From JAAYBQ01 sp035403465 (lineage in GTDB: Bacteria; Spirochaetota; UBA4802; UBA5550), in contig DAONFG010000008.1 of assembly GCA_035403465.1 (NCBI GenBank), positions 20,052-84,051 of the forward strand: a stretch of DNA of 64,000 bases, in the 5' to 3' direction. A model generated the notes under the pieces. That model was not told where the DNA came from, searched no databases, and saw only the letters and a program-made list of their open reading frames with translations. Within the stretch, counting starts at the first letter, position 1, and each line of letters begins with the position of its first letter. Both the position numbers and the translations under genes were made by a program. Below, one piece after another: positions 1 to 8,162 of this stretch.

Positions 1-663
1 GAACTTACCGGCCAGAAGGATGGAAAAGTAACTGATACAAAAAAAGATAAAACAGCAACTGATGAGATTACAAAGAAAGAAGATGAGCTGAAGAAGAAAG
101 AGAAAGAGCTTGATAAGCGCGAAGACAAGCTTCGCGACAAGCAGACAGACCAGAACGTCTTTGGCCTGAAGATATACTACCTTGAAATCAAGGAATACCT
201 TGACGGCGGGCATTATAACAACAATCTCTACATGATTAATGCGACAACAAAAAAGATCGACTTCAAATCGCCGGTTACGAACATCTGCGGCAGAAGGTAT
301 GACATTTATTCAGGCGGAATCGCCGTAATCACACACCAGGGCAGCCATACTTCAGGCCACAGGCTGACGCTTATTGACAGGGAAAAACTGACACTGCTGA
401 AAACAGGAACCGACAATGTTTTCTGGAGAAGCTTCATAGAGGTCAGGGACGGGTTTATCTTTGTAATAGTTAAAGATGGTGAGGATTACTACCTGGGCAA
501 GTTTGACGCTGACCTGAAACTTGTGGCAAAATCAAAAGATAAAATCCACCAGAATTCGTTTATCACATTCTACGAAGAGAGCATATTTATAAACAGGGAG
601 GACATGACAATCATAGTCCTTAAAAAAAGCGACCTGTCCCTGGAGGGTGTTATCAAGCCCTGA
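1..663 (+). CDS. P83/100-family protein, C-terminal part (5' end outside window)
   Basis: Frame 1 is open from base 1 to the TGA at 661-663, so this is the last 220 codons of a longer gene; the ATG at 232 is internal. The visible part begins with a highly charged Lys/Glu coiled-coil stretch (codons 10-55, with KKEDELKKKEKELDKRED), followed by a beta-rich domain with NLYMINATTKK, NICGRRYDIYSGGIAV and FIEVRDGFIFV. A charged central region before this type of C-terminal domain is the layout of the spirochaetal P83/100 family, first known as a Borrelia antigen, whose exact function is not established. It converges with the OmpA-like gene with no spacer: the two stop codons form TGATCA. The family call is from memory of its pattern. 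Confidence 0.7.
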   Translation, partial: ELTGQKDGKVTDTKKDKTATDEITKKEDELKKKEKELDKREDKLRDKQTDQNVFGLKIYYLEIKEYLDGGHYNNNLYMINATTKKIDFKSPVTNICGRRYDIYSGGIAVITHQGSHTSGHRLTLIDREKLTLLKTGTDNVFWRSFIEVRDGFIFVIVKDGEDYYLGKFDADLKLVAKSKDKIHQNSFITFYEESIFINREDMTIIVLKKSDLSLEGVIKP

Positions 664-1848
664 TCAGTTGAGCTTGATAATAATTTCCACCCTGCGGTTC
701 TTCTGCCTCCCCTCTGCAGTTTTGTTATCGGCCAGGGGAACATCCTGGCCGAGCCCCCTGTAGGAAATCTTGTCGTGGCCCACGGCACCCTTCAGGAACT
801 CTGAGACAGTCCGCGCCCTTTTCTCTGAAAGTGAATAATTATAGTCCCTTTTGCCGACGTTGTCCGTGTGGCCCTCAACAATGATCTCCCTGTCGGGATA
901 CTTCTCTTTTATTATCCCTGATATTTTAACAAGTTTATCTTCGGTATCAGACCTGAGCGTGTACTTATCAAAATCAAAAAGCACATCGTCCATCCTGACA
1001 ACAATTCCCCGTTCATCGGTATCTACCTGAGTGCCCTCGGGAAGCACCTTCCTGATTTCCTCTTTATCTCTACTCCTGTCTTCGGCGGTATAATTTTTAT
1101 ATGACTTATTTGTGGTCTTTATGTCCATGGAGAACTCCACCAGTGTCTGGCTCCTGTCCAGGCCGGCAAAGAGAAATGCTATGTAATACAGGTCCCGCAT
1201 GTCACCCGGCTTGTTATGCGTCAGGTCCCAGTAAAAGACACCGTCATTCCGGCCTGCTATGCGTACTGGAAAATCAGGCGGGTTTCCCCCTTTTGAAAGG
1301 TCAAGGTCGATCACGTATTGATAATTAATTACAGCTATGTCGGCCCCGTTCTCGTGAAGTGTTTTGACATAGGTATATTCGACCGGGAATGTAAGCTTGA
1401 ACGGCTTTGAAAAGTCCTGCATCACAAGTTCGCCGTCCACTGTCCATTTATCATTCTCTTTAACATCGCCCTCCGGGAACGCCGGGATGTGACGCAGGTT
1501 GGGCATATAATCAGTGCGCTTTACAATGAAGCGTCCGGAGGGGAGGATGTTGAAATCAACCGCGAACTTCTCCTTGAGCTTGAACACGCTTTCACCTGAA
1601 TCGCGCAGAAAAACCGTGAATATGCCGTCAACCCTGTACTGTCCCGTTGACAGATCAACACAGGTGAGGTCAATGATATTCCTCTCCTCGTAAATTTTCT
1701 GAACCTTCCTGTTAACCGCGTACTTTACAGCCGCTGTCTTGACCATTTCTATGCGTTCGCCTTTTTCAAGGTCCCATGTTAATTTCGCGGCACTCAGGGG
1801 TAAAGATAAGATGGCAAAGAGGGTCAGAACAGGAAGTAACTTTTTCAT
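664..1848 (-). CDS. OmpA-family outer-membrane/peptidoglycan-binding protein
   Basis: The 394-residue protein has a Sec signal peptide (MKKLLPVLTLFAILSLPLSA), a beta-rich middle domain of about 240 residues, and a C-terminal OmpA/MotB domain from about residue 285. That domain shows VLFDFDKYTLRSD, IIVEGHTDNVG with the Asp of the peptidoglycan contact, LSEKRARTVSEFL and GRQKNRRVEI, all hallmarks of diaminopimelate-peptidoglycan binding. The likely role is anchoring the outer membrane to the wall in the periplasm. A GGAGA six bases before the ATG supports the start. It lies 64 bp downstream of the RNA methylase on the same strand and may be co-transcribed. The N-terminal domain I do not recognise. 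Confidence 0.85.
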   Translation of the reverse strand: MKKLLPVLTLFAILSLPLSAAKLTWDLEKGERIEMVKTAAVKYAVNRKVQKIYEERNIIDLTCVDLSTGQYRVDGIFTVFLRDSGESVFKLKEKFAVDFNILPSGRFIVKRTDYMPNLRHIPAFPEGDVKENDKWTVDGELVMQDFSKPFKLTFPVEYTYVKTLHENGADIAVINYQYVIDLDLSKGGNPPDFPVRIAGRNDGVFYWDLTHNKPGDMRDLYYIAFLFAGLDRSQTLVEFSMDIKTTNKSYKNYTAEDRSRDKEEIRKVLPEGTQVDTDERGIVVRMDDVLFDFDKYTLRSDTEDKLVKISGIIKEKYPDREIIVEGHTDNVGKRDYNYSLSEKRARTVSEFLKGAVGHDKISYRGLGQDVPLADNKTAEGRQKNRRVEIIIKLN

Positions 1849-1912
1849 CAGCAGTCTCCGGACGGAATATATCTTCCAGTGTTATCGGAGGATCAGGCAA
1901 CGCAGATTAGAA

Positions 1913-2464
1913 TTATTTGAGGAGTTTTTTCCTGTTAAGGAACTCCTCGACGAGATAATAAACAATCACCCCGCATGCTACGGACACATTGAGTGACTGC
2001 TTCAGGCCGTACATGGGGATATCCACCGCAATGTCGCACATCGACACAGCCTCATTGCTCAGGCCCTCGACCTCGTTGCCCAGCATAACACACACCGGGA
2101 AGCTGTAGTCCGCTTCGGTGTATTTTACACTTGAATCCGTGTGTTCAAGGGCGACAAGCTGTACGCCCTTCTCTTTGAGCCCTGACAGTACGGCAATACT
2201 GTCCTCCGAGTGTTCCCACGGGACACTATCCACGCTCCCGAGCGCAGTCTTGTCAATCTCCTTACGCGGAGGGTACCCGGTGTAGCCGCACAGCCATAGT
2301 TTTTCGGCCAGAACACCGTCAGCAGTCCTGAAAATTGAACCGACATTATACAGGCTCCGTATATTCTCTGCAAAAATACTAACTGGAAACCTCTCACGCC
2401 CGGTGAGCTCTTCAAGTGCCGGCCTCGCGGCCTTAACCTCTTCGTGTACAAGTTTTCTCGGCAT
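1913..2464 (-). CDS. TrmH/SpoU-family RNA 2'-O-ribose methyltransferase
   Basis: This SPOUT-class, S-adenosylmethionine-dependent enzyme would methylate a ribose 2'-OH in tRNA or rRNA. The three knot motifs are visible: FAENIRSLYNVGSIFRTADG (motif 1 with Asn and Arg), VCVMLGNEVEGLSNEAV (motif 2) and IPMYGLKQSLNVSVA (motif 3). I start it at the ATG at 2464 (MPRKLVHEE) because AGGA lies about ten bases upstream; an upstream extension to 2581 is hydrophobic and has no family counterpart. At 183 residues it is a minimal catalytic domain without an N-terminal RNA-binding extension. The exact RNA target cannot be told from sequence. Confidence 0.85.
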   Translation of the reverse strand: MPRKLVHEEVKAARPALEELTGRERFPVSIFAENIRSLYNVGSIFRTADGVLAEKLWLCGYTGYPPRKEIDKTALGSVDSVPWEHSEDSIAVLSGLKEKGVQLVALEHTDSSVKYTEADYSFPVCVMLGNEVEGLSNEAVSMCDIAVDIPMYGLKQSLNVSVACGVIVYYLVEEFLNRKKLLK

Positions 2465-2765
2465 AAATATCCATCCTGAATTAATCAAAAAAATCAATTG
2501 ACTAAATGCGCACAGGAAACATATCACTTTTATCCTGTGATAAATCCTGAACCCGGCCTGCTTTAACGTTGCCGGCGTCAAAGTATATGGTTATTATTAA
2601 GCTGTAAATGACAAAAAATGCCTCTCGGGAAACCGGGTTTCGCAACAGGCCTGACAATGAGCAGCACCCGTGCAGTACAGCTCCGCTGAACGCGAATCAC
2701 CATAATTCATATTATCAGGTGTTCATGCGCGGAGATTTAATGAGATTTTACCTGGTGATTGAGTG

Positions 2766-4580
2766 ATGCTGAAAAAACTGAGAGAAAGGCTCAACGGCGA
2801 TTATATAACAGAGCCAAGGCACGACATAGTTATCTACGATATACTGGTAAGGGACGGGTTTATACCTGTAACCCTGGTAATGTCACTTACCCTTTCATGC
2901 GCAATTATAATAATAAGGTCACTGAGCGGTCTAAGCCCGCTTGCTCTTTCCAACCTGGTGTACATTACATTTTATACACTGCTCTTTATCCTTTACAGGG
3001 TTTTCCCGAAGCAGAGATTTTTCAGATCAGTCATATTCATGTCATTGATTATTACCATGATACACAGCATTACCGGTACGGATCCCGGGTTCGGTGAATT
3101 CATTCTTGTGCTCATATTCCCCGTAATAACATACAACCTTGCAGGTAAAACAACCGGTACCGTATGGAATATTGTTTTTGCGACATGTTTCATCACTATC
3201 ATCTCACTATCGGGCACAGGCCGGATCAATTCGGCATACCCTGTAATCAGCCTGGTCATGGCATTTCTCCTTTTCCTCTGCCTGACAATTTTTTCGTATT
3301 ATGCTGAAATACGGCACTCCAGCATCGAACGTCTTCTGCTCAAGCAGCTGTATTATGACAGCATAAGCGGTCTCCCCAACAGGAAGATGCTCATGGAGGA
3401 TATGCAGATGATGATATATCCCGTTGTTTTTATACTCAGGATAGACAACTTCCACGATATTCACACATTTTTCGGGTACACTCTTGGAGATAACCTGATG
3501 AAGTTCATAGGGGGAAGGATATCGCTTTTTGAAGAGACTCACAGCATAAAGTCCTACAACCTCTCGGGGGGTGAATTCGCACTGCTCCTTGATATGGACA
3601 ACACTGATCCGCAGCTGAATCACAAACTCAGTTCAACCGCGCAGGAGGTCCTGCGTCATATAACAAACGAGGAATTTATACATGAGAGCAACCGCATACC
3701 GCTTAACGCGTACATAGGTATCGCGCGATACACAGACGAAACCGAACACCTTATTTCAAGGGCAGACATGGCACTGCACCATGCCATTGACATGAAACTG
3801 CCTTTTCACATATACACAGACCATGACAACGACAGGATTAAATATATACTGAACATTACTACGCTCTCCGAGCTTAACAGCGCGATAACCGCGGACAGGA
3901 TAGTCCCCTACTTCCAGCCCATACTCAACAACCATACGGGTATTATCGAAAAACACGAAGCATTGCTCCGCGTAATCAGTCCCGACAATATACCGCAGGC
4001 GCCGGGAAAGTTTCTCAATGCGGCAAAAAAAACAAGGGTATATAACGAAATTACAAAAATCATGATCCGGAAGGTCTTTGCCTTCATGGAGAACGATACC
4101 CGGGATTTTTCCATAAATATCACCGCATCAGATATCCATGCCCCTGAATTTCCCGGTTTTCTTGAAATCATGATGGAACAGCACCCGGCTAACCGCGGCA
4201 GGGTAATACTCGAGATAGTTGAATCTGAAGGCTTTGACAGCTACCAGACAGTTGGCGACTTTATCCGGTCTGCACGCGAAAAGGGTTACAGGTTCGCAAT
4301 TGATGATTTCGGTTCGGGTTTTTCAAACTTTTCACACCTCAGCAAACTCAACATTGACTACATCAAATTTGACGGATCGCTGATACGCCGTATCGACACC
4401 GACAACACCAAAATGGTCATAGTAAGGAACGTCGCAGAACTCTGCAGGGAACTGGGGATATTGACAATCGCGGAATTTGTTGAGACCGAGGAGGTCTTCA
4501 ACAGGGTAAAAGAGTTCGGCATAGATTATTCCCAGGGATTCTACATCGGTCTTCCCGGGCCGCTGACACACGGAGTTTAA
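2766..4580 (+). CDS. Membrane EAL-domain c-di-GMP phosphodiesterase with degenerate GGDEF domain
   Basis: About five or six hydrophobic segments fill residues 35-185, followed by a GGDEF-like domain (195-350) and an EAL domain (370-600). The GGDEF site reads SGGEF instead of GGDEF, so cyclase activity is doubtful, although DSISGLPNRKML resembles the usual DxLTGLxNRR opening. The EAL domain looks intact: EALLRV (Glu about 398), SINIT, LEIVESE, AIDDFGSGF, DYIKFD, AEFVETE and SQGFYIG supply the metal ligands, loop 6 and catalytic Lys. It should hydrolyse c-di-GMP to pGpG at the inner membrane, with the GGDEF part as a possible GTP sensor. A GTG three bases upstream (2763) is an alternative start. 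The next gene follows after 7 bp. Confidence 0.85.
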   Translation: MLKKLRERLNGDYITEPRHDIVIYDILVRDGFIPVTLVMSLTLSCAIIIIRSLSGLSPLALSNLVYITFYTLLFILYRVFPKQRFFRSVIFMSLIITMIHSITGTDPGFGEFILVLIFPVITYNLAGKTTGTVWNIVFATCFITIISLSGTGRINSAYPVISLVMAFLLFLCLTIFSYYAEIRHSSIERLLLKQLYYDSISGLPNRKMLMEDMQMMIYPVVFILRIDNFHDIHTFFGYTLGDNLMKFIGGRISLFEETHSIKSYNLSGGEFALLLDMDNTDPQLNHKLSSTAQEVLRHITNEEFIHESNRIPLNAYIGIARYTDETEHLISRADMALHHAIDMKLPFHIYTDHDNDRIKYILNITTLSELNSAITADRIVPYFQPILNNHTGIIEKHEALLRVISPDNIPQAPGKFLNAAKKTRVYNEITKIMIRKVFAFMENDTRDFSINITASDIHAPEFPGFLEIMMEQHPANRGRVILEIVESEGFDSYQTVGDFIRSAREKGYRFAIDDFGSGFSNFSHLSKLNIDYIKFDGSLIRRIDTDNTKMVIVRNVAELCRELGILTIAEFVETEEVFNRVKEFGIDYSQGFYIGLPGPLTHGV

Positions 4581-4587
4581 TGACGCG

Positions 4588-5388
4588 ATGAGCCGCAGGT
4601 TACCACTACTCCTTGTTATACCTCACGGGGGATGCGAAGTCCCTGATGAACTTGCCGGGTATGAAAATATCAGCATGTCCGATATTTTTTTCGACTCAGA
4701 CGCAGGCGCAAATGTAATTTTCAATTCAGCAGTCACAACCGAAATGCCAGTGAACACTTCGATTTCCAGGCTCTTCGTCGATCCGGACAGGGAATTTTCG
4801 CAGCTGCACCCGAAAACAGGCGACGGTGTAATAAAGATAAAAACTTCCATGAACAGGGATGTGTTCAAAAAAAACTGCTACCCCGATGAAATTGCCATCT
4901 CTAATATACTGGACAGGTACTACTTTCCGTTCCACGAATCCGTCCGCAGTGCCGTAAACCGGAAAAAGACCAGGCTGATCATTGAGTGTCACACCCATGC
5001 AGCGGTAGGTCCGCTCAACTCCGGTGATCCGGGAATGCCCCGCCCGCTTGTAATAACAGGGTACACGCCGCGCCCGCTGCCCGGGATGAATAAAGCCGCC
5101 GCGCCTGAAATTGCAATAGAACTGGCCGCTATCATAGGCAGGCTGCTGATGAAAGAGGGCGACACTGTAGCCGACAAGTTCAGGGCAGAGCGCCATGACA
5201 GCAGCGGTTGCCTGATGGAACTTTACGGTCCTGTTGTTCCAATGATCTACCTTTCAGTCTCACGGGCGCTTTTTCTGAATGACCGGGATTTCAGCCTGGA
5301 GGACCTGACCATTGACCAGGGGAGGCTTCTGAGGCTGGGGAAAATCATCAGTTCGGGACTGGAAAAATTCTGCGCAAGGTTCATGTAA
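4588..5388 (+). CDS. N-formylglutamate amidohydrolase-family protein
   Basis: The 266-residue protein has the family pattern LVIPHGGCEVPDEL near the start, FVDPDREFS near residue 65, and RLIIECHTHAAVG near 130, which supply the expected metal-binding His/Asp/Glu residues. Known members remove the formyl group from N-formylglutamate (HutG, histidine degradation) or act on related N-acyl amino acids. No hut gene is nearby; the neighbour 7 bp upstream is a c-di-GMP phosphodiesterase, so the substrate is open. No convincing ribosome binding site precedes the ATG, which fits translational coupling to the upstream gene. A small CAGGG-AATG-CCCTG hairpin follows at 5393-5406. Confidence 0.75.
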   Translation: MSRRLPLLLVIPHGGCEVPDELAGYENISMSDIFFDSDAGANVIFNSAVTTEMPVNTSISRLFVDPDREFSQLHPKTGDGVIKIKTSMNRDVFKKNCYPDEIAISNILDRYYFPFHESVRSAVNRKKTRLIIECHTHAAVGPLNSGDPGMPRPLVITGYTPRPLPGMNKAAAPEIAIELAAIIGRLLMKEGDTVADKFRAERHDSSGCLMELYGPVVPMIYLSVSRALFLNDRDFSLEDLTIDQGRLLRLGKIISSGLEKFCARFM

Positions 5389-5524
5389 AATTCAGGGAAT
5401 GCCCTGCAAAGCATGTTATATCATCACAGGGAGAACAATGATCGACGTGGTGATTTGTTTGTACTATGCGATAGTATCATATGACAGCAACTGTTTACAT
5501 AAAACGTTATTTACACAATACAGA

Positions 5525-5550
5525 TTGCCACGGCGCAAAGCGCCTCGCAA
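5525..5550. repeat. REP-like palindrome
   Basis: The arms TTGC..GGCGC and GCGCC.GCAA flank an AAA loop and are followed by TGACC. This has the look of short palindromic intergenic repeats ending in AATGAC(A). Two related hairpins ending in ATGACAG lie at 43798 and 55760. Confidence 0.45.
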
Positions 5551-5572
5551 TGACCTTAACCTTTAAGTCAAT

Positions 5573-5589
5573 CACTTAAATTTTAAGTG
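5573..5589. promoter_or_regulatory. Perfect 17-bp palindrome between convergent genes
   Basis: CACTTAAA-T-TTTAAGTG is a perfect inverted repeat with a one-base centre. It lies 16 bp beyond the stop of the lipoprotein gene, between two convergent genes, so it may be an operator-like site or an AT-rich hairpin. No T-tract makes it a standard terminator. Confidence 0.3.
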
Positions 5590-5604
5590 TGTGATATTTA
5601 TGAC

Positions 5605-6048
5605 CTATAAAAAACTCACAGTATCCATGGTACGGGCAAGCTTCATAAACGCGGCCTTAACCTGCGGGTCATGCAGCATCTTCTCGTACCCGACATCTCC
5701 TGACATCTCAAGGTTCCAGCGCTCCTCGAATTCCGACCACTTTGCATGAAACCTGTCCCAGTCATCCTTCAGCGAATCCGGAGGTGTGGAATCCCATCCG
5801 GCGCTCTCCGGGTATTTTTGTTTTAACAGTTTGCCGGTTTTGTCCAGTTCCAGGAGTCTTGTATTGAACCACTCTGCCGTCTCTGCAATATCCTCAGGAG
5901 ATGATGCTGAACCGATCCTTGAAAGGAACTCCTCCTGCGCAGAAATTATATCGCTTATAAACTGTTCATAGTCAGGGTACGTTTTACTGCAGCCGGAAAC
6001 AAGGAGCAGCAGAAGAACCGCTGCCGTCACACACTTTATATATTTCAT
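5605..6048 (-). CDS. Small lipoprotein of unknown function
   Basis: The 147-residue product begins with MKYIKCVTAAVLLLLLVSGC, a signal peptide with a clear lipobox (VSGC). The mature part is acidic, predicted helical and rich in Trp (WDSTPPDSLKDDWDRFHAKW, EERWNLEM). I recognise no domain. It stands alone on its strand, with repeats on its promoter side. Confidence 0.6.
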   Translation of the reverse strand: MKYIKCVTAAVLLLLLVSGCSKTYPDYEQFISDIISAQEEFLSRIGSASSPEDIAETAEWFNTRLLELDKTGKLLKQKYPESAGWDSTPPDSLKDDWDRFHAKWSEFEERWNLEMSGDVGYEKMLHDPQVKAAFMKLARTMDTVSFL

Positions 6049-6101
6049 ATCCAGAATCCCCTTAAGACATCTCTTTATTTATCCTGAACCCTTCTTTTCT
6101 G

Positions 6102-6126
6102 CCACAGAGACACAGAGGGCACAGAG
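6102..6126 (+). repeat. Dispersed repeat R1, left copy of the trxB enclosure
   Basis: The 25-base unit starts CCACAGAGACACAGAG and ends GGCACAGAG. Related units in either orientation occur at 7590-7613, 43721-43750, 56914-56938, 57050-57074, 57093-57117 and 63349-63366, always between genes. Confidence 0.7.
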
Positions 6127-6164
6127 TTGATAATTTATATTGAATCCATGAATCTTAATCATAC

Positions 6165-6334
6165 CCCCCTTTCCCCCGGAGGGGGCACGAAACCGACAGG
6201 ATAATTTTTATTATGCAACTTACAAATTCAAGCAAATTATTGTCATTCAACAAGATAGATGCCTTGTGTTATTTATTAAATTCTGCTTAAGCAAAAAATT
6301 CTTTCAGCACGTGCCCCCTTCGGGAGAAAGGGGG
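6165..6334. mobile_element. MITE-like element 1, downstream of trxB
   Basis: A 170-bp non-coding segment is bounded by 25-bp terminal inverted repeats: the left end at 6165-6189 (CCCCCTTTCCCCCGGAG...) and the right end at 6310-6334 read on the opposite strand agree at 23 of 25 positions by hand comparison. The interior is AT-rich and has no gene. The same termini bound a second element at 7398-7585. With the R1 copy at 6102-6126 it accounts for most of the gap 6049-6420. Type and mobility are inferred. Confidence 0.55.
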
Positions 6335-6420
6335 CGGCTGAATACAGGCATCAATTAAAAGCATGCAGCTTTGAAAATAATGGCAATGTTCTGCCAACCG
6401 TCCCTCCGTGGCAATTTTTA

Positions 6421-7347
6421 TCACCTGCACGAAAGCTCTGTAAGGTAATCGTATGCCGACATCGCTGCGGTAGCACCGTCTGCGCAGGCCATTACGATCT
6501 GTCTTTTTGAACCGCTGCGTATATCCCCTGCCGCGAAGAGTCCTTCAAGATTAGTCTGCATGTTCATGCCGACTTCAACCTCTTTGCTGCCGTTAAGAAG
6601 TCCCCTGTCAAGGAAACCGGTATTGGGATCATAACCGATAAAGACAAACACACCGTCAGTATTGATTGCACCCTTTTCGCCTGTAACCAGGTTCTTCACA
6701 GAAACGGACCGGACTCCATCATCGCCATTGACCGATTCAACCACGCTGTTGTAAACAGGGACAATCCTGTCGCTTGAGAGAATCCTCTTCTGCAGTATAT
6801 CTGCGCCCCTGAAGCTGTCGCGCCTGTGAACAAGGTAGACCTTTGAGGAAAACCTCGTGAGGAAATGGGCCTCCTCGAGCGCCACATCACCTCCGCCGAC
6901 GACAACGGTGACCCTGTCTTTGTAGAAAGCTCCATCACATGTTGCGCAGTAGGAGACACCGCGTCCCAGATATTCTTTTTCACCGGGGACCCCGAGTTTC
7001 CTGTGACTTGCGCCTGCCGCAACAATAACACTTTTGGTTTCAATCACGGCCCCATCCATCTCAACATAGAAAATGTCGCCGGTTTTTTTAATAGATGTTA
7101 CGTCGCCGTTAACAATCTCCGTACCGAGCCTGCGGGTCTGCTCCTCCATGCGCGACATCAGTTCCCATCCTGCAACAGGTTCCGCGAACCCCGGGTAGTT
7201 CTCAATCTCGTACGAGTTGACCACCTGGCCGCCCGGGGAGAACTTCTCCACCAGCACAAGATTCATACCCGCCCTTATACCGTATATGGCCGCAGTGAGT
7301 CCGGCGGGCCCTCCGCCTATTATTACAAGGTCTTTAACATTTTCCAT
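6421..7347 (-). CDS. trxB: Thioredoxin reductase
   Basis: This FAD- and NADPH-dependent flavoenzyme reduces thioredoxin in the cytoplasm. Visible are the FAD-binding GGGPAGLTAAIYG, the redox disulphide CATCDGAFY, the second Rossmann VVVGGGDVALEE, the NADPH-specific HRRDSFRG, and the C-terminal FAD motif GLFAAGDIRSGSKRQ. I start it at the ATG at 7347 (MENVKDLVIIGGG), where AGGAA lies about eight bases upstream; an extension to 7425 would run into the MITE-like terminal repeat and adds 26 residues absent from the family. The gene is alone between two related inverted-repeat elements, and no thioredoxin gene is adjacent. Confidence 0.92.
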   Translation of the reverse strand: MENVKDLVIIGGGPAGLTAAIYGIRAGMNLVLVEKFSPGGQVVNSYEIENYPGFAEPVAGWELMSRMEEQTRRLGTEIVNGDVTSIKKTGDIFYVEMDGAVIETKSVIVAAGASHRKLGVPGEKEYLGRGVSYCATCDGAFYKDRVTVVVGGGDVALEEAHFLTRFSSKVYLVHRRDSFRGADILQKRILSSDRIVPVYNSVVESVNGDDGVRSVSVKNLVTGEKGAINTDGVFVFIGYDPNTGFLDRGLLNGSKEVEVGMNMQTNLEGLFAAGDIRSGSKRQIVMACADGATAAMSAYDYLTELSCR

Positions 7348-7397
7348 TTTAATATTCCTGATTATAAAAATAATATTCCTAAAGGTCAAAATTCCGG

Positions 7398-7585
7398 CCC
7401 CCTGTCCCCCGGAGAAGGCACACACTCAAAATCTTTGGCTTTAATGATAATTACTGTAACATTAATGAATCCAACTCAATCGCACTATTGCGAAATCCTG
7501 CTTTAATAGCAGCAACCGGCAATGCTCTGGTTGATAAATTAATCCGGATATTTCTAAAAACGTGCCCCCTCCGGGGGACAGGGGG
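7398..7585. mobile_element. MITE-like element 2, upstream of trxB
   Basis: A 188-bp segment is bounded by inverted repeats at 7398-7422 (CCCCCTGTCCCCCGGAG...) and 7561-7585, agreeing at 22 of 25 positions. The termini match those of the element at 6165-6334, but the interiors differ. It sits 50 bp upstream of the trxB start, so it may supply or displace the trxB promoter. Confidence 0.55.
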
Positions 7586-7589
7586 CAGT

Positions 7590-7613
7590 CTGTGTGCTCT
7601 GTGTCTCCGCGGC
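7590..7613 (-). repeat. Dispersed repeat R1, right copy of the trxB enclosure
   Basis: Read on the minus strand it gives CCGCGGAGACACAGAG, inverted relative to the copy at 6102-6126. Together they form the outer shell around MITE 1, trxB and MITE 2. Confidence 0.65.
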
Positions 7614-7619
7614 AAATAC

Positions 7620-8162
7620 TCACCTTTCAGTTACAAGTACAACAGAATCCTCAACTTTATCCGTATCCTTAAGCCTCACTTTCACCAGGTCATCCGCCGC
7701 GGTCAAAACCCTGTACCCGCAGTAGTCAGCCTGAATCGGCAGTTCCCTGCCGCCCCTGTCAACAAGTACAAAGAGCCTGATCATGTGCGGCCTGCCGAAG
7801 GCCATGAGAGTTTCAATTGCGGCCTTGGTTGTCCTTCCTGTAAATAATACATCATCAACAAGGAGTATTGCTTTATTGTTTATGTTAAACTCAATAAGCG
7901 TCTCTTTCAGGACCGGGAGTTTACCCCTGGTGGTGATATCATCCCTGTAAAAAGTAATATCCAGTATCCCGTTCTTTACATGCTTCCCTGTGATTTTCTC
8001 GATATGCTCCCTTATTCGCGCAGCAAGCTCAACGCCGCGTGTCTGTATGCCCACTATGGCAAAATTATCCATATCATGAAAATCACGGACAACCTGCTCC
8101 GCCGTCTCACTGATAATTCTTTCAATATCAGATGAACTGAGAATTGTTTTTTCAGAAGCCAT
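7620..8162 (-). CDS. pyrR: PyrR bifunctional pyrimidine regulator / uracil phosphoribosyltransferase
   Basis: The 180-residue protein has the type I phosphoribosyltransferase PRPP loop VDDVLFTGRTTKAA and the family segments IVGIQTRG and DITFYRDD. PyrR proteins bind pyr mRNA leaders in response to UMP/UTP and also make UMP from uracil and PRPP. Its ATG overlaps the carB stop by one base (TAATG), which implies translational coupling. I did not find a PyrR-type RNA loop in the carB leader, so RNA control here is not shown. Confidence 0.92.
   Translation of the reverse strand: MASEKTILSSSDIERIISETAEQVVRDFHDMDNFAIVGIQTRGVELAARIREHIEKITGKHVKNGILDITFYRDDITTRGKLPVLKETLIEFNINNKAILLVDDVLFTGRTTKAAIETLMAFGRPHMIRLFVLVDRGGRELPIQADYCGYRVLTAADDLVKVRLKDTDKVEDSVVLVTER

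Noticed and set aside
2582..2762. Possible c-di-GMP (GEMM) riboswitch before the EAL gene
   Set aside because: The CTCTCGGGAAACCGGG stretch suggested structure, but the conserved GEMM core and paired helices are not present.
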